Source of the DNA: JAOUEA01 sp963797635
GTDB taxonomy: Bacteria > Actinomycetota > UBA4738 > HRBIN12
DNA length: 64,000 nucleotides
Direction of reading: 5' to 3'
NCBI GenBank assembly: GCA_963797635.1
Contig: CAWCPZ010000011.1
Coordinates: 62,001 to 126,000 of the forward strand
The translations under genes were made by a program, and so were the position numbers. Position 1 is the first letter of the stretch. Every line of letters starts with the position of its first letter. The notes beneath the pieces were generated by a model, which saw only the letters and a program-made list of their open reading frames with translations, searched no databases and had not been told where the DNA came from. Shown here one piece after another: positions 39,615 through 49,278 of the stretch.

Positions 39615-40347
39615 ATGGAGCCGCCCGCCTCGACGAGCGACGCCAAGCGGTGCCCGGACTGCGATGCCTTGGTGAGCCCGGATGCCGAATGGTGCGGCCA
39701 GTGCTTCCGGTCGTTGAAGGAGACACCCCAGGAGCCGGAGCCGGTCGCGGTCGCCATGCCCACGATGACCGACCCGTTGCCGGCGGTGCCCCCCATGCCG
39801 GTGGCGGCCACCGATGACGCGGAGGCCGACCTCCGGGATGGAGAGCAGCCGGCCATCCCCGAGGCTCCGGGCAAGGCCCCCACGTGGCCGTGCCCCGCGT
39901 GCGGGAACGCCAACCCGATCGAACTCGACACCTGCGCCCTGTGCGGCACGTCCTTCGCCGCCCTGATGCGCCAGGACGAGGCTCCCCCCGAGGTCGACCC
40001 CAAGGACGCGCTCGGGTGGTCCTTGATCTATCCGGGCCTCGGCCATCGCAAGTTGGGCAGAGGTCTGGATGGGCTCGCCCGCGGCGGTGTTGTTCACGAT
40101 GCTGGCCGCCATGGTGTTGGTCATCGTGGTCTCCGGGGTCACCACGGCCGGGCTGCTCGGCGTGCTGGCGCTGTACCTGCTGATGGCGCTCATCGTCTAC
40201 CTGGGCTCCGCCTATGAGGCGTACCGGATCGCGGAGGGCGGCCAGCCACTGGTGACCGCACGGGCACTGCTGTGGGCGACCGTGGGGATCATCATGCTGT
40301 CGGTGGTGCTGCTGGCGCTCACCGTCGCCTCGGTGGCCAGCCGCTAG
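39615..40347 (+). CDS. Zinc-ribbon membrane protein (frame break near 40,086)
   Basis: About 243 residues after removing one base from GCGGCGGTG near 40,086. Two cysteine modules are present: KRCPDCDALVSPDAEWCGQC at residues 11-31, and a RanBP2-like WPCPACGNANPIELDTCALCG near 95-115. They are linked by a Pro/Ala-rich region. After the break come two hydrophobic segments (LFTMLAAMVLVIVVSGV and ALLWATVGIIMLSVVLLALTV). The combination suggests a membrane-anchored regulatory or scaffold protein. Function unknown. Confidence 0.65.
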
Positions 40348-40359
40348 GATTCCCGAGCC

Positions 40360-40800
40360 ATGGAGCATGCCGAGGGTTCGATCGTCATCGAGGCACCGCT
40401 CGAAGACGTGATGGAGGTCATCGAGGACTACGAGTCCTACCCCGAGTGGGCCGACGTCCGCACGGTGGACGTCCGCCAGCGCGGCGAGGGGAACCGGGCC
40501 ACCGAGGTGGCCTTCGAGGTGGACGTGCCCGTGCTGGGCAAGGCGGCCTACACGTTGTCCTACCAGTACGCGCCGGGCGACACCGGGCTCTCCTGGTTCA
40601 CGACCGAGGCCCGTGGGGCCATCCGCGACATCCGTGGCGAGTACCTGCTCGATGAGCTCAGCGAGTCCGAAACCAAGGTCACCTACCGGCTCGGCGTCGA
40701 GATCGGCGTCCTCGTTCCGGGGTTCCTGCGCACCGAAGGAGCCAAGCGGGTGATCGAGAACGCCCTTGAGAAATTGAAGCGCCGCGTCGAGATGGGGTAG
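40360..40800 (+). CDS. SRPBCC/START-like lipid-binding-fold protein
   Basis: 146 residues. The start GSIVIEAPLEDVMEVIEDYESYPEWA and the end KRVIENALEKLKRRVE are typical of the polyketide cyclase/dehydrase (COQ10-like) branch of the START fold, with a central hydrophobic cavity. No catalytic residues can be assigned. It starts 12 bases after the zinc-ribbon gene, and the next gene starts directly after its stop, so these three may be one transcript. Confidence 0.75.
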   Translation: MEHAEGSIVIEAPLEDVMEVIEDYESYPEWADVRTVDVRQRGEGNRATEVAFEVDVPVLGKAAYTLSYQYAPGDTGLSWFTTEARGAIRDIRGEYLLDELSESETKVTYRLGVEIGVLVPGFLRTEGAKRVIENALEKLKRRVEMG

Positions 40801-41565
40801 GTGACCTCCATCCCGCGACCCGCGGTTCCGCCTCGTCCCGACGGGGCGGTGGCGGAGCACGTGGTCGGCGCGTTCGCCCGGCCGTGGCCCACGGCCACCT
40901 GGTCGCTGCCCGACACGATCGCCGTCTCGTTCATGCCGTTCGGCATCGTCCTGTTCCTGTCGATCGTGGTCGGGCCGTTCCTCGGATGGACCGGGCCCGG
41001 TGGCGGCCTGCTCCTGACCTTCCTGCAGCAGGTCGCGATGCTGGTGCCGGTCGTGTGGTGGGTGAAGGCGACGGACCACGGTGGCTGGGAGACGCTGGGG
41101 CTGGGGCGAGGCCGGTGGGATCGGGCCGACGTGTTCTCCGGGCTCGGGCTGGGGCTGCTGGCCATGGTCTCGGGGTCGGTGGTCCTGTACATCACCTACG
41201 AGATCGCTCGCGCCGTCCTGGGCCGTGATCCGCAGGTGTTCGGGAACGGGCCGGAGCTGGAGGGGGCGTGGCTCTACGGCTTCGCGATCCTGGCGATCTG
41301 CTTCGCGCCGATCTGCGAGGAGGTCCTGTTCCGCGGCTTCCTGTTCAACGGCCTGCGCAGGAGCCTGTCGTTCCGGTGGGCCGTGGTCATCTCGGCATTC
41401 GCGTTCGCGCTGCTGCACGCCGAGCCGATCCGGCTGCCGTCGCTGTTCGTGGTGGGGATCATCCTGGCTTCGGGCGTGGAACGACGCAGGATCCTCGTCG
41501 TGTCGGTGATCGCCCACGCCACGGTCAACGTGGCGGCGATCCTGGCCGAGTTCGCGGCGCGCTGA
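40801..41565 (+). CDS. CPBP-family intramembrane metalloprotease
   Basis: 254 residues with about seven membrane segments. The CAAX-protease (ABI) motifs occur in order: APICEEVLFRGFLFNGL (EEX3R), SAFAFALLHAEPIRL (FX3H), and a final HATVN-like HATVNVAAIL. Bacterial members process membrane peptides or serve in self-immunity. The GTG at 40801 begins right after the SRPBCC stop. Physiological substrate unknown. Confidence 0.85.
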   Translation: MTSIPRPAVPPRPDGAVAEHVVGAFARPWPTATWSLPDTIAVSFMPFGIVLFLSIVVGPFLGWTGPGGGLLLTFLQQVAMLVPVVWWVKATDHGGWETLGLGRGRWDRADVFSGLGLGLLAMVSGSVVLYITYEIARAVLGRDPQVFGNGPELEGAWLYGFAILAICFAPICEEVLFRGFLFNGLRRSLSFRWAVVISAFAFALLHAEPIRLPSLFVVGIILASGVERRRILVVSVIAHATVNVAAILAEFAAR

Positions 41566-41630
41566 GCGGGCCTCCCACGCAGATCCACCGGCCAGGGTTC
41601 GGTCCCACGGCGAGCGACTAAGCTGCCTGC

Positions 41631-42818
41631 ATGCGCGTGCTGTTGTTCACCGGGAAGGGCGGGGTCGGCAAGACCACCGTGGCCGCGGCGACCGCGGTGC
41701 GGTCCGCCCGTGCGGGGCGCCGCACGCTGATCATGTCGACCGACCCGGCGCACTCGCTCGGCGACTCGTTCGAGGTCGAGATCGGGTCCCAGCCCACCGA
41801 GATCACCCCGAACCTGTGGGCCACGCAGATCGACGCACAGGAACGCCTCGAGGACAACTGGCGCGAGATCCAGGACTACTTCATCCAGCTGATGAACTGG
41901 GCCGGCACCGAGACCATCCAAGCCGAGGAGCTCACGGTGATCCCGGGCCTGGACGAGATCTTCGCGTTGATCGATGTGAAGACCCACGTGGAGTCGGGCG
42001 CCTACGACATGCTCGTGGTCGACTGCGCGCCCACCGCCGAGACCCTGCGGCTGCTGAGCCTGCCCGAGATCATGAACTGGTACATCGAGCGCATCTTCCC
42101 GGTGGAGCGCAAGGTGGTGAAGGCCGTCCGTCCCATCGTGTCGAAGATGACCACGCTGCCGATCGCGGGCGACAAGGTGTTCGCGGCGGTCGAGCGCCTG
42201 CACCGCAACCTCGACGACGTGAAGACGATCCTCACCGACGAAGCGGTGTCGTCGGTGCGGCTGGTCGTGAACCCCGAGAAGATGGTGATCTCCGAGGCGC
42301 GGCGCACCTACACCTACCTCGGGCTGTTCGGCTACCGCGTCGACGCCGTCGTGGTGAACCGGATCATCCCGCAGGAGGTCGAGGACCCCTACTTCGGCAA
42401 GTGGAAGGACATCCAGGCCGAGCACCTCGCCACCGTCCGCGAGTCGTTCGAGCCCGTGCCGATCCTCGAGGCCCGCTTGTTCGATCGCGAGATGGTCGGC
42501 GTGCCGCTGCTCGAGGAGATGGCGGCCGAGGTCTACGGCGACCTCGACGCCACCGCGATCCTGTTCCACGACGACCCGATCCGGGTGCGCAAGCACGCCG
42601 ACGGCTACGTGCTGTCGATGCGCCTGCCGTTCGTCTCCCGCGACGACATGGACATCCACCGACGCGGCGACGAGCTGTTCGTGCGGGTGGGCTCGTACAA
42701 GCGGAACCTGATCCTGCCGCAGACGCTCAAGCGCTTGGTGGTCAAGGAAGCGAACTTCGCGGGCGACCACCTGGAGATCACCTTCGGCCGTCCGCCGTCG
42801 ACCGACGACCTGGCGTGA
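41631..42818 (+). CDS. ArsA/Get3-like ATPase with C-terminal Hsp20-like domain
   Basis: 395 residues. A P-loop LFTGKGGVGKTT at the N-terminus, the switch-like MSTDPAHSLGDSF near residue 38, and VVDCAPTAETLRLL near 125 identify an ArsA-type ATPase. The last ~75 residues (KHADGYVLSMRLPF...GDHLEITFG) form an Hsp20/ArsA_HSP20-like beta domain common in actinobacterial members. No arsB, arsR or arsC is nearby, so a role in arsenite export is not supported; a chaperone-like Get3 role is as likely. Its TGA overlaps the GTG of the ROK gene. Confidence 0.85.
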   Translation: MRVLLFTGKGGVGKTTVAAATAVRSARAGRRTLIMSTDPAHSLGDSFEVEIGSQPTEITPNLWATQIDAQERLEDNWREIQDYFIQLMNWAGTETIQAEELTVIPGLDEIFALIDVKTHVESGAYDMLVVDCAPTAETLRLLSLPEIMNWYIERIFPVERKVVKAVRPIVSKMTTLPIAGDKVFAAVERLHRNLDDVKTILTDEAVSSVRLVVNPEKMVISEARRTYTYLGLFGYRVDAVVVNRIIPQEVEDPYFGKWKDIQAEHLATVRESFEPVPILEARLFDREMVGVPLLEEMAAEVYGDLDATAILFHDDPIRVRKHADGYVLSMRLPFVSRDDMDIHRRGDELFVRVGSYKRNLILPQTLKRLVVKEANFAGDHLEITFGRPPSTDDLA

Positions 42819-43802
42819 GCGCGGTGGGGTCCTCGCCGGGCGCACACGCGGTCGGCATCGACGTCGGTGGCACGAAGATCGCTTCGTTCCTGGTCGATCG
42901 CAGCGGCGCGATCCTCGACCGGGATGTTCGCCCGACGCCCGCGCACGACCAGGAAGCCACGCTCCAGGCGATGGAGGACTCGGCACGGGCGGTGGTCACG
43001 CCCGAGGTCGCCGCGATCGGGATCTCGGCCGCCGGCCTGGTGGAAGCGGGCACGGGCATCATGCGCTACGCACCGAACCTGTCGTGGCGCGACGCGCCGC
43101 TGGTGGAGCGGATCGGCGGCACGTTCGGCGTTCCCACCGTCGCCGACAACGACAACAACGCGGCGGCGTGGGGTGAGTACCGGTTCGGCGTGGGGCGGGG
43201 CCATGCGAACATCCTGTTCGTGGGGGTCGGTACCGGGATCGGCGGCGGGATCATCGCCGACGGCGCGCTGCTCCGAGGGGCGCACGGGTTCGCCGCGGAG
43301 ATCGGCCACATCATCGTGGAGCCCGGACGGGCCGCTGTGCGGGTGCGGCAACCACGGGTGCTGGGAGCAGGTCGCGAGCGGTTCCGCGATCATGCGTGAT
43401 GCCCGTGCCGCCGTGTCGCGGCATCCGCATTCGTTGCTGGTGGAGCTCAGCGGAGGCGATCCCGCGCGCGTGACGGGCTCGATGGTGACCGAGGCCGCCC
43501 GGCAGGGCGATACGGTCTCCCGGGGCATCCTCAACGAGGTCGGGCACCGGTTGGGCCAGGGCATCGCCGGCCTGGTGAACGTCCTCGACCCCGAGCTGGT
43601 GATCGTGGGCGGCGGCGTCTCCGAGGCCGGTGACCTGCTGCTCGCCCCGGCGCGCACCGCCTACTCGCGCTCGGTGGAGGGCGCGGCCTACAGGCCCGAG
43701 GTGCCGATCGTCGCCGCCTCGCTCGTGAACGACGCCGGCGGCATCGGTGCCGCGACGATGGCGTTCGCACTGCTCGACCGCACGCGGGAGCCCGCATCGT
43801 GA
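42815..43802 (+). CDS. ROK-family sugar kinase, glucokinase-like (frame break near 43,323)
   Basis: About 328 residues after removing one base from CCC at 43,322-43,324. The phosphate loop is VGIDVGGTKIASFLVD. The ROK catalytic Asp is in VADNDNNAAAWGE. GFAAEIGHIIVEPDGP leads across the break into the zinc motif CGCGNHGCWE, complete and in register. LDPELVIVGGGVSEAGDLLL closes the ATP site. The closest type is actinobacterial glucokinase. GTG start overlaps arsA stop, and its TGA overlaps the GTG of the next gene. Confidence 0.85.
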
Positions 43803-44686
43803 AGCTGGGAGTGTCACTGCCCGTCTTCACCGCCGACACGGCCAGACCGCTCGCCGTGGCCGCTCGGGCGCACGAACTGGGCGTCGACGGCGTGTTCTCA
43901 CCCGACCACTTCTTCCCGCCGATCTTCTACCCGCCCTCGGGTCCGGACCGGCCCGCGCTGGAGGCGTTCTCGGTGCTCTCGGCGGTGGCGGCGCGTCACC
44001 CGGGGATGCACGTCGGGACCATGGTGGCCCGCGTCACGCTTCGTCCCCCGGGGATCCTCGCCAAGCAGGCCGCGGCGCTCGACGCGATGTCGGGCGGTCA
44101 CGCGATCCTGGCCCTGGGCACCGGCGACCGCGCCTCCCTGCCCGAACACGAGCGCTACGGCATCCCCTTCCCGCCGGTCGCCGACCGCCTCGCGCTGCTG
44201 GAACAGACCGTCGAGGCGCTTCGCGACCTCTTCGCCGGCCGAAGCTATCCGGGCGGTTCCCACGTCCCGGCGATGGCAGGGCCGCTCCTGCCGCCGGGCG
44301 CTCCGGCGGTCTGGGTCGGAGGTCTGTCCGACCCGGTGGTGGCGATCGCGGGCCGGGTGGCCGATGCGTGGAACGGGTGGGGGCTCGACGTCGAAGGGTT
44401 CCGGAGCAAGGTCGAACGGTTGCGCGAGGCGGCCGACGGGCGTCCGGTGGAAGCCACGTGGGGCGGCATCGCCCTGGTGGGGGAGGATCAGGCCGACATC
44501 GATCGCTTGCTGGCTGCGCGCGCCGAGAAGGGGCTGCCGGTCGAGGGCGTGTGGACAGGGACGGCCGACGAGCTCCGAGCCTTCGTCTCGTCCTTGGAGG
44601 CGGCCGGCGCGACGTGGTTCGTGGTCCTGCCCGCCGGGCCGGCCGACCGCCTCGATGTGATCGCGGCGGCGCTGGCCTCACGGTGA
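43799..44686 (+). CDS. LLM-class F420-dependent oxidoreductase
   Basis: 295 residues of the luciferase-like barrel. MKLGVSLPVFTADTARPLAVAARAHELGVDGVFSPDHFF is followed by MHVGTMVARVTLRPPGILAKQAAALDAMSGG and WVGGLSDPVVAIAGRVADAWNGWG, all typical of F420-dependent actinobacterial LLM enzymes. The cofactor (F420 or FMN) is inferred from family context. GTG overlaps the ROK stop; its own TGA overlaps the next ATG. Substrate unknown. Confidence 0.85.
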   Translation: MKLGVSLPVFTADTARPLAVAARAHELGVDGVFSPDHFFPPIFYPPSGPDRPALEAFSVLSAVAARHPGMHVGTMVARVTLRPPGILAKQAAALDAMSGGHAILALGTGDRASLPEHERYGIPFPPVADRLALLEQTVEALRDLFAGRSYPGGSHVPAMAGPLLPPGAPAVWVGGLSDPVVAIAGRVADAWNGWGLDVEGFRSKVERLREAADGRPVEATWGGIALVGEDQADIDRLLAARAEKGLPVEGVWTGTADELRAFVSSLEAAGATWFVVLPAGPADRLDVIAAALASR

Positions 44687-45297
44687 TGTCCGCCGATCCG
44701 ATGACCAGCGCCGGGCTCAAGAAGGCCAAGCGCGAGGTGCGCCGCCGGGTGCTCGAGGCGCGAGATGCGATCCCACCGGCGGAGCGCGATCGCCTGGCCG
44801 CGGAGGTGACCCGCCGGTTCCTCGCGCTGCCCGAGGTCGAGGGCGCCGGCACCGTGATGGCCTTCTGGACGTTCGGCTCGGAGCTGTCCACGATGCCGCT
44901 GATCGAAGCGCTCCACGCTGCGGGTGTGCGGGTGGCCCTGCCGCGCATCGTCGAGGGCGACATCGAACCGGTGACCTACGAACCGGGCGATGCCACCACG
45001 GAGACGGCGTTCGGTGCCCTGGAGCCTTCGGGCGGCGAGGTGCTCGCCCCCACGGACATCGACGTGGTCGCGACGCCGGCGGTGGTGTTCGATCGGCGTG
45101 GTGCCCGGGTGGGCTACGGCGGCGGCTTCTACGACCGCTTCTTCACGAAGGTGCGACCCGACACCGCGCGGATCGGCATCGGGTTCGGCGTGCAGCTCCT
45201 GCCCGAAGGCGAGTGGCTGCCGGGAGGCCACTTCGACCTGCCCGTGGACGCGGTGGTGACCGAGTCCGAGACGGTTCGGTGCTCGCGCGATCGATGA
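44686..45297 (+). CDS. 5-formyltetrahydrofolate cyclo-ligase
   Basis: 203 residues. KREVRRRVLEARDAIPP near the N-terminus (ATP-binding basic helix), VMAFWTFGSELSTMPLIEAL, and the conserved GARVGYGGGFYDRFF near residue 145 identify the 5-FCL/YgfA family. It converts 5-formyl-THF to 5,10-methenyl-THF using ATP, returning a stored C1 form to the active pool. It is only about 0.7 kb from the start of the one-carbon gene region. The ATG overlaps the upstream TGA; its TGA overlaps the exonuclease ATG. Confidence 0.9.
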   Translation: MSADPMTSAGLKKAKREVRRRVLEARDAIPPAERDRLAAEVTRRFLALPEVEGAGTVMAFWTFGSELSTMPLIEALHAAGVRVALPRIVEGDIEPVTYEPGDATTETAFGALEPSGGEVLAPTDIDVVATPAVVFDRRGARVGYGGGFYDRFFTKVRPDTARIGIGFGVQLLPEGEWLPGGHFDLPVDAVVTESETVRCSRDR

Positions 45298-45912
45298 TGC
45301 CGCGCGGCCCGGCCAGGCCGATCGCGCCGCTCGTGGCGTGAGGCCCCGTACGCGGCGCTCGACTTCGAGACGACGGGGTTGGACTTCCGTCGCGATGCGG
45401 TCGTCTCGATCGGTGTCATCCCGGTGCTGGGTGGACGGGTCGTGATGCGCGAGGCGATCCACCAACTGGTGGCTCCCGCGGTCGCGCCCTCACCCCGGTC
45501 GCAGACGATCCACGAGCTGCGCCCGCAGGACCTGATGGACGCACCCTCGCTCGACGAGGCGCGCCCCATCCTGGCCGAGGCGATCGAGGGGCGCCACCTC
45601 CTGGTGTGGTTCGCCGATGTCGAGGTCCACTTCCTCGCGCAGATCTTCGGGGGTTCGCCGCGCTCGTGGCGGCGGCGCACGATCGACGTGCGCAACCTGG
45701 CGATCGCGGCCGAGGGCCAGCCACGGGAGCGACGGCGCCGCCCCGGGTTCCCGCTCACCGGCATGGCGGAGCAGTACGGGGTGCCGGTCGCCGAGCCGCA
45801 CCAGGCCTTCGACGACGCGTTGGTCACCGCGCAGCTGTTCCTGGTGCTCACGTCGCACCTGGGCCGGCGCGAACCCACCGTCCGCGACGTGGTCCGGGTC
45901 GGGAGGCCGTAG
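45294..45912 (+). CDS. DEDDh 3'-5' exonuclease, DnaQ-like (frame break near 45,338)
   Basis: The conserved Exo I motif YAALDFETTGLDF lies in a frame with no acceptable start codon, because that frame opens at the stop of the cyclo-ligase gene. Removing one base near 45,338 joins it to an ATG at 45,294 that overlaps the cyclo-ligase stop as ATGA, giving 205 residues. Exo II is in HLLVWFADVEVHFL, and Exo III in PHQAFDDALVTAQLF. It is a proofreading-type or RNase T-like exonuclease. TTG at 45379 would cut off Exo I and is unlikely. Confidence 0.65.
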
Positions 45913-45971
45913 GGGATGCTGCCCTCCGTTCACCCATCGGCGCAGGTCAGCGACCGTGCGGGGGCCTGGAC

Positions 45972-46001
45972 TTGAACAACCGTTCAATCTCGCGGTATAA
46001 C
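45972..46001 (+). promoter_or_regulatory. Promoter with palindromic operator for the first gcvT-like gene
   Basis: TTGAAC (45,972-45,977) and TATAAC (45,996-46,001) are spaced by 18 bases and make a good -35/-10 pair. The -35 is the left half of the perfect palindrome TTGAAC-AACC-GTTCAA (45,972-45,987). The -10 lies in a second palindrome, CGCGGT-ATA-ACCGCG (45,991-46,005). A regulator bound to the first would cover the -35. A near copy of the same palindrome precedes the formate-THF ligase gene. Confidence 0.65.
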
Positions 46002-46054
46002 CGCGGGAAGCGGCCGTGACGTCGTCCGCGCCGCCGAGCCCGGGAGGAGCCTGG

Positions 46055-47155
46055 TTGAGCCAGAGCAGGGAAACCGCGTTCCATGCCATCACCTCGAAGT
46101 CGGCCGTCGGCTTCGACGAAGAGGCCGGCTGGCTCTGGGTCACCACGTTCGGCGATCCCGCGGCCGAGTACCGCGCCGTGCGCGAGGACGTCGGCATGTG
46201 GGACCTCTCGCCCCTCAACAAGTGGGACGTGCGCGGCATCGACGCCGTCGAAGCCGTGCAGCGCGTCAACACGAACGACATCGTCGGCATGCGGGTCGGC
46301 CAGGTCCGCTACGGCGCCTTCGTGGACGAGGACGGCCTGCTGGTCGATGACGGCACCGTCTACAAGCACGCCGACGACCACCTGTGGATGTGCACCAACG
46401 GCGACGAGCGCGCGGACTACTTCGCCGACGCCACGAAAGGGCTCGAGGTCTCGATCGAGTACATCGCACCCGAGCTCCCCAGCATGCAGATCCAGGGGCC
46501 GCGTTCGCGCGAGCTGATGCGCACCATCACCGACGCGCCGATCGACGAGCTGGCCTACTTCACGTTCTTCCCCGAGCAGATCCAGATCGGCGGCATCCCG
46601 GCCTGGGTGTCGCGAACCGGGTTCTCCGGCGAGCTGGGCTACGAGGTGTTCCTGCGGCCCGAGCACGCCGAGGCGCTCTGGGAAGCGGTCGAGTCGGCCG
46701 GCGCCAGGCCCTACGGCGTGGAGATCATCGAAGCGATCCGGGTCGAGACCGGCATGATCGTCACGGGCTACGACTACGACGAACACGAACGCTCCCCGTA
46801 CGACCTGGGATTGGACCGGATGGTGGCGCTCGACGGGGCGGGCGAGTTCATGGGCAAGGACGAGCTCCGCACGATCGCCGCCGACCCACCGAACCGCTTC
46901 AAGACGATCAAGCTCGAGCAGGACACCCTGCCCGAGTACGGCGCCGCCCTGACCAAGGACGGCGAGGACGTCGGGGTGCTCACCAGCCCGGCGCTCAGCC
47001 CCATCCTGGGACCCCTGGGCCTCGCGATCATCCGCACCGACGTCGCGGTCGACGGCACCCAGGTCGACGTCGCGATGCCCGACGGCTCCACGCAGGCGGG
47101 CACGATCGACGTGCTCGCGCTCTACGACCCGAAGAAGACCCGGCCTCGCGCCTGA
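46055..47155 (+). CDS. GcvT-like folate-dependent aminomethyl/methyltransferase 1
   Basis: 366 residues from TTG at 46055, which has the strong site GGGAGGAG at 46,042-46,049; a GTG at 46016 lacks one. The protein has the GcvT fold with RYGAFVDEDGLLVDDGTVYK (containing the folate/substrate Asp), IQGPRSRELM, and SRTGFSGELGYEVF (T-protein signature). Family members take a methyl or aminomethyl group to tetrahydrofolate: glycine cleavage T-protein, DmdA, sarcosine and O-demethylases. gcvH and gcvP are absent, so a demethylase role is more likely than glycine cleavage. Its paralogue follows 35 bases downstream. Confidence 0.82.
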   Translation: MSQSRETAFHAITSKSAVGFDEEAGWLWVTTFGDPAAEYRAVREDVGMWDLSPLNKWDVRGIDAVEAVQRVNTNDIVGMRVGQVRYGAFVDEDGLLVDDGTVYKHADDHLWMCTNGDERADYFADATKGLEVSIEYIAPELPSMQIQGPRSRELMRTITDAPIDELAYFTFFPEQIQIGGIPAWVSRTGFSGELGYEVFLRPEHAEALWEAVESAGARPYGVEIIEAIRVETGMIVTGYDYDEHERSPYDLGLDRMVALDGAGEFMGKDELRTIAADPPNRFKTIKLEQDTLPEYGAALTKDGEDVGVLTSPALSPILGPLGLAIIRTDVAVDGTQVDVAMPDGSTQAGTIDVLALYDPKKTRPRA

Positions 47156-47190
47156 CGCGAGGCTCCGAACCCGTCGCACAGGAGGACACG

Positions 47191-48286
47191 ATGACCGACG
47201 AACACCGCTCACCGCTGCACGAGTGGCACGAGGCGCACGGCGCCGACACGCTCGTGGAGGACGGCTGGCCCTGGCCGATGCACGAGGGCACCGACCCCAT
47301 GGTCGAGTACGAGGCCGTCCGCACCGGCACCGGGATCTGGGACCTGTTCTCCACCAGCAAGTACGAGGTGACCGGGCCCGACGCCGGCCGGCTGATCCAG
47401 CGCCGGTTCACGAACTCGCTCGCCGGCATGCAGGACGGCCAGGTGCGCTACGGCGCGTTCGTCAACGCCGACGGGAAGATGATCGACGACGGCAACGTGT
47501 ACAAGCACGCCGACGACAAGTACTGGGTCATGATCAACACCCCCGACATCCAGGACTGGTTCACCGAGACCGCCGACGGTCTCGACGCGCAGGTGGCCCA
47601 CCGCACCGAGGACTTCGGGATGATCGCGGTCCAGGGCCCCACCGCGCACGACACCCTGCAGGGCCTCACCGACCGCGACCTGGGCGAGCTGAAGTACTTC
47701 CGCTTCTGGCCCGAGCCCACGAAGGTGGCGGGCAAGGACGCATGGGTGCTCCGCACCGGGTTCAGCGGTGAGAAGGGGTACGAGGTCGTCACGGCGCCCG
47801 AGGACTCGCAGGCGGTCTGGGACGCGCTGATCGCGGCCGGCGGCGTGCCGTTCGGTCTCACCGCGATCGACCTGGCTCGCACCGAGGTCGGGTTGATCAT
47901 CATCGCCGTCGACTACAACCCCAACGAGATCTCGCCGTGGGACCTGTCGATGGACAAGTTCATCAAGACCGACACCGAGAACGTGGGCGCCGAGGCGCTC
48001 GCCAGCTACGGCGCGACCCCGCCGAAGCGGTTCAAGACCCTGAAGATCGAGGGCGACGCGATGCCGGACTACGGCGCCGCGGTCACGAAGGACGGCCAGC
48101 AGGTCGGGCGTCGTGACGTCGCCGGCGGTCAGCCCGCGCCTGGGCACGATCGGGCTGGCGATCCTCGACGCCGGTGTCGCCACCGACGGCGAGAAGGTCG
48201 AGGTCGCGATCGAGGGTGGCACCGCGCCCGCCACGGTCGAGGTGCTGTCGCTGCTCGATCCCGCGAAGGAGAAGCCGCGCGCCTGA
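47191..48286 (+). CDS. GcvT-like folate-dependent aminomethyl/methyltransferase 2 (frame break near 48,107)
   Basis: About 364 residues after removing one base from GGG at 48,106-48,108. It is a paralogue of the preceding gene, sharing GQVRYGAFVNADGKMIDDGNVYKHADD, QGPTAHDTLQ, RTGFSGEKGYEV and a long DPAKEKPRA-type C-terminus. The ribosome-binding site is GGAGGA at 47,181. The conserved Asp in KMIDDGN is present. Differences near the substrate pocket (IDLARTEVGLIIIAVDYNPNEISPW versus IEAIRVETGMIVTGYDYDEHERSPY) suggest two related substrates or a two-subunit enzyme. A terminator hairpin follows. Confidence 0.8.
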
Positions 48287-48308
48287 CGCACGGCTGGTAC
48301 GAACCTCG

Positions 48309-48337
48309 AAGGGGCGGGCCGGACAGGCCCGCCCCTT
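48309..48337 (+). terminator. Terminator after the gcvT-like pair
   Basis: AAGGGGCGGGCC (48,309-48,320) and GGCCCGCCCCTT (48,326-48,337) form a perfect 12-bp stem with loop GGACA. It begins 22 bases past the second gcvT-like stop and is followed by TG. It separates the gcvT-like pair from the formimidoyltransferase gene, which starts only 17 bases later. Confidence 0.8.
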
Positions 48338-48353
48338 TGCCTATGCTGGGGTG

Positions 48354-49278
48354 ATGACCGACGGTGAGCTCTACGGCGTGGTGCCGAACTTCAGCGAAGG
48401 CCGGCGCACGGACGTGATCGAGGCGATCGTCGAGGCGCTGCACGTGCCCGGCGCTCGCGTCGTCTACGCCGAGGCCGACCCCGACCACAACCGGCTCGAC
48501 ACCACGGTGCTCGGCGATGCCGACGCCGTCCGGCGCAGTGCGCTGGCCGGAGCGGCAGCGGCCGTCGAGCGGATCGACATGACCCAGCACGAAGGCGGAC
48601 ACCCGCGCATGGGCGCCGCCGACGTGATCCCGTTCATGCCGGTGCGCGGCGTGGGCATGGATGCGTGCGTCGAGCTCGCTCGGGCCTTCGGACGCGAGCT
48701 CGCCGAGACGCTCGACGTTCCGGTCTACCTCTACGACCGGGCTGCGCTCATGCCCGAGCGGGCCTCGCTGGCCGACGTCCGACGCGGCCAGTTCGAAGGG
48801 CTGCGGGACGCGGTCGCGACGGGCGAACGGCTCCCGGACTTCGGTCCGAACGACGATCGGGCGGGCCGGCGCCACCGCGGTGGGCGCCCGCAAGCCGTTG
48901 GTCGCGTTCAACGTCTACCTGGACTCCACCGACGAGGCCGGCGCCAAGGCCATCGCGTCGGCGTTGCGGGAGTCCAACGGCGGACTGACCGCGGTGCGGG
49001 CGATCGGGTTCGCGGTGCCCGAACGCGGTGGCATCGTCACGGTGTCGATGAACCTGGTCGACCACGAGGTGACGGGCCTGCGCGTCGCGTTCGACGAGGT
49101 GACGCGACTCGCCACCGACCACGGCATGGCCGTCACGGATTCGGAGATCGTGGGTCTGGTGCCGGCATCGGCGCTCGGCCCGGATGACATCGACCACCTG
49201 AAGCTGGCCGGGTTCGACCCGGACCGCCAGGTGCTGGAGCGGCTCGTGGACGCCGCGGAGGAGGGAACGCAAGCGTGA
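48354..49278 (+). CDS. Glutamate formimidoyltransferase (frame break near 48,864)
   Basis: About 307 residues after removing one base from GGG at 48,863-48,865. Signatures are VPNFSEGRRTDVIEAIVEAL at the N-terminus, DPDHNRLDTTVLGD, the catalytic-His region QHEGGHPRMGAADVIPFMP, and, after the break, GATAVGARKPLVAFNVYLD. The enzyme moves the formimino group of N-formimino-glutamate (from histidine breakdown) to tetrahydrofolate. The GTG of the cyclodeaminase overlaps its stop, so both steps are co-encoded. No hut genes are present here. Confidence 0.9.

Noticed and set aside
37951..41517. 1188-residue minus-strand open frame
   Set aside because: It is antisense to five well-supported genes, has Arg/His/Gly-rich low-complexity composition, and is a by-product of high GC at third codon positions.
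41631..42818. Arsenite export system
   Set aside because: The ArsA-like ATPase stands without arsB, arsC or arsR, and such proteins are widespread in actinobacteria without arsenic functions.
45972..45987. LexA box controlling the gcvT-like genes
   Set aside because: The core GAAC-N4-GTTC is present, but flanks are TT/AA and not C/G as in the clear SOS box at 34,745, and the related site before fhs deviates from the LexA core. A dedicated C1 regulator is preferred, not proven.
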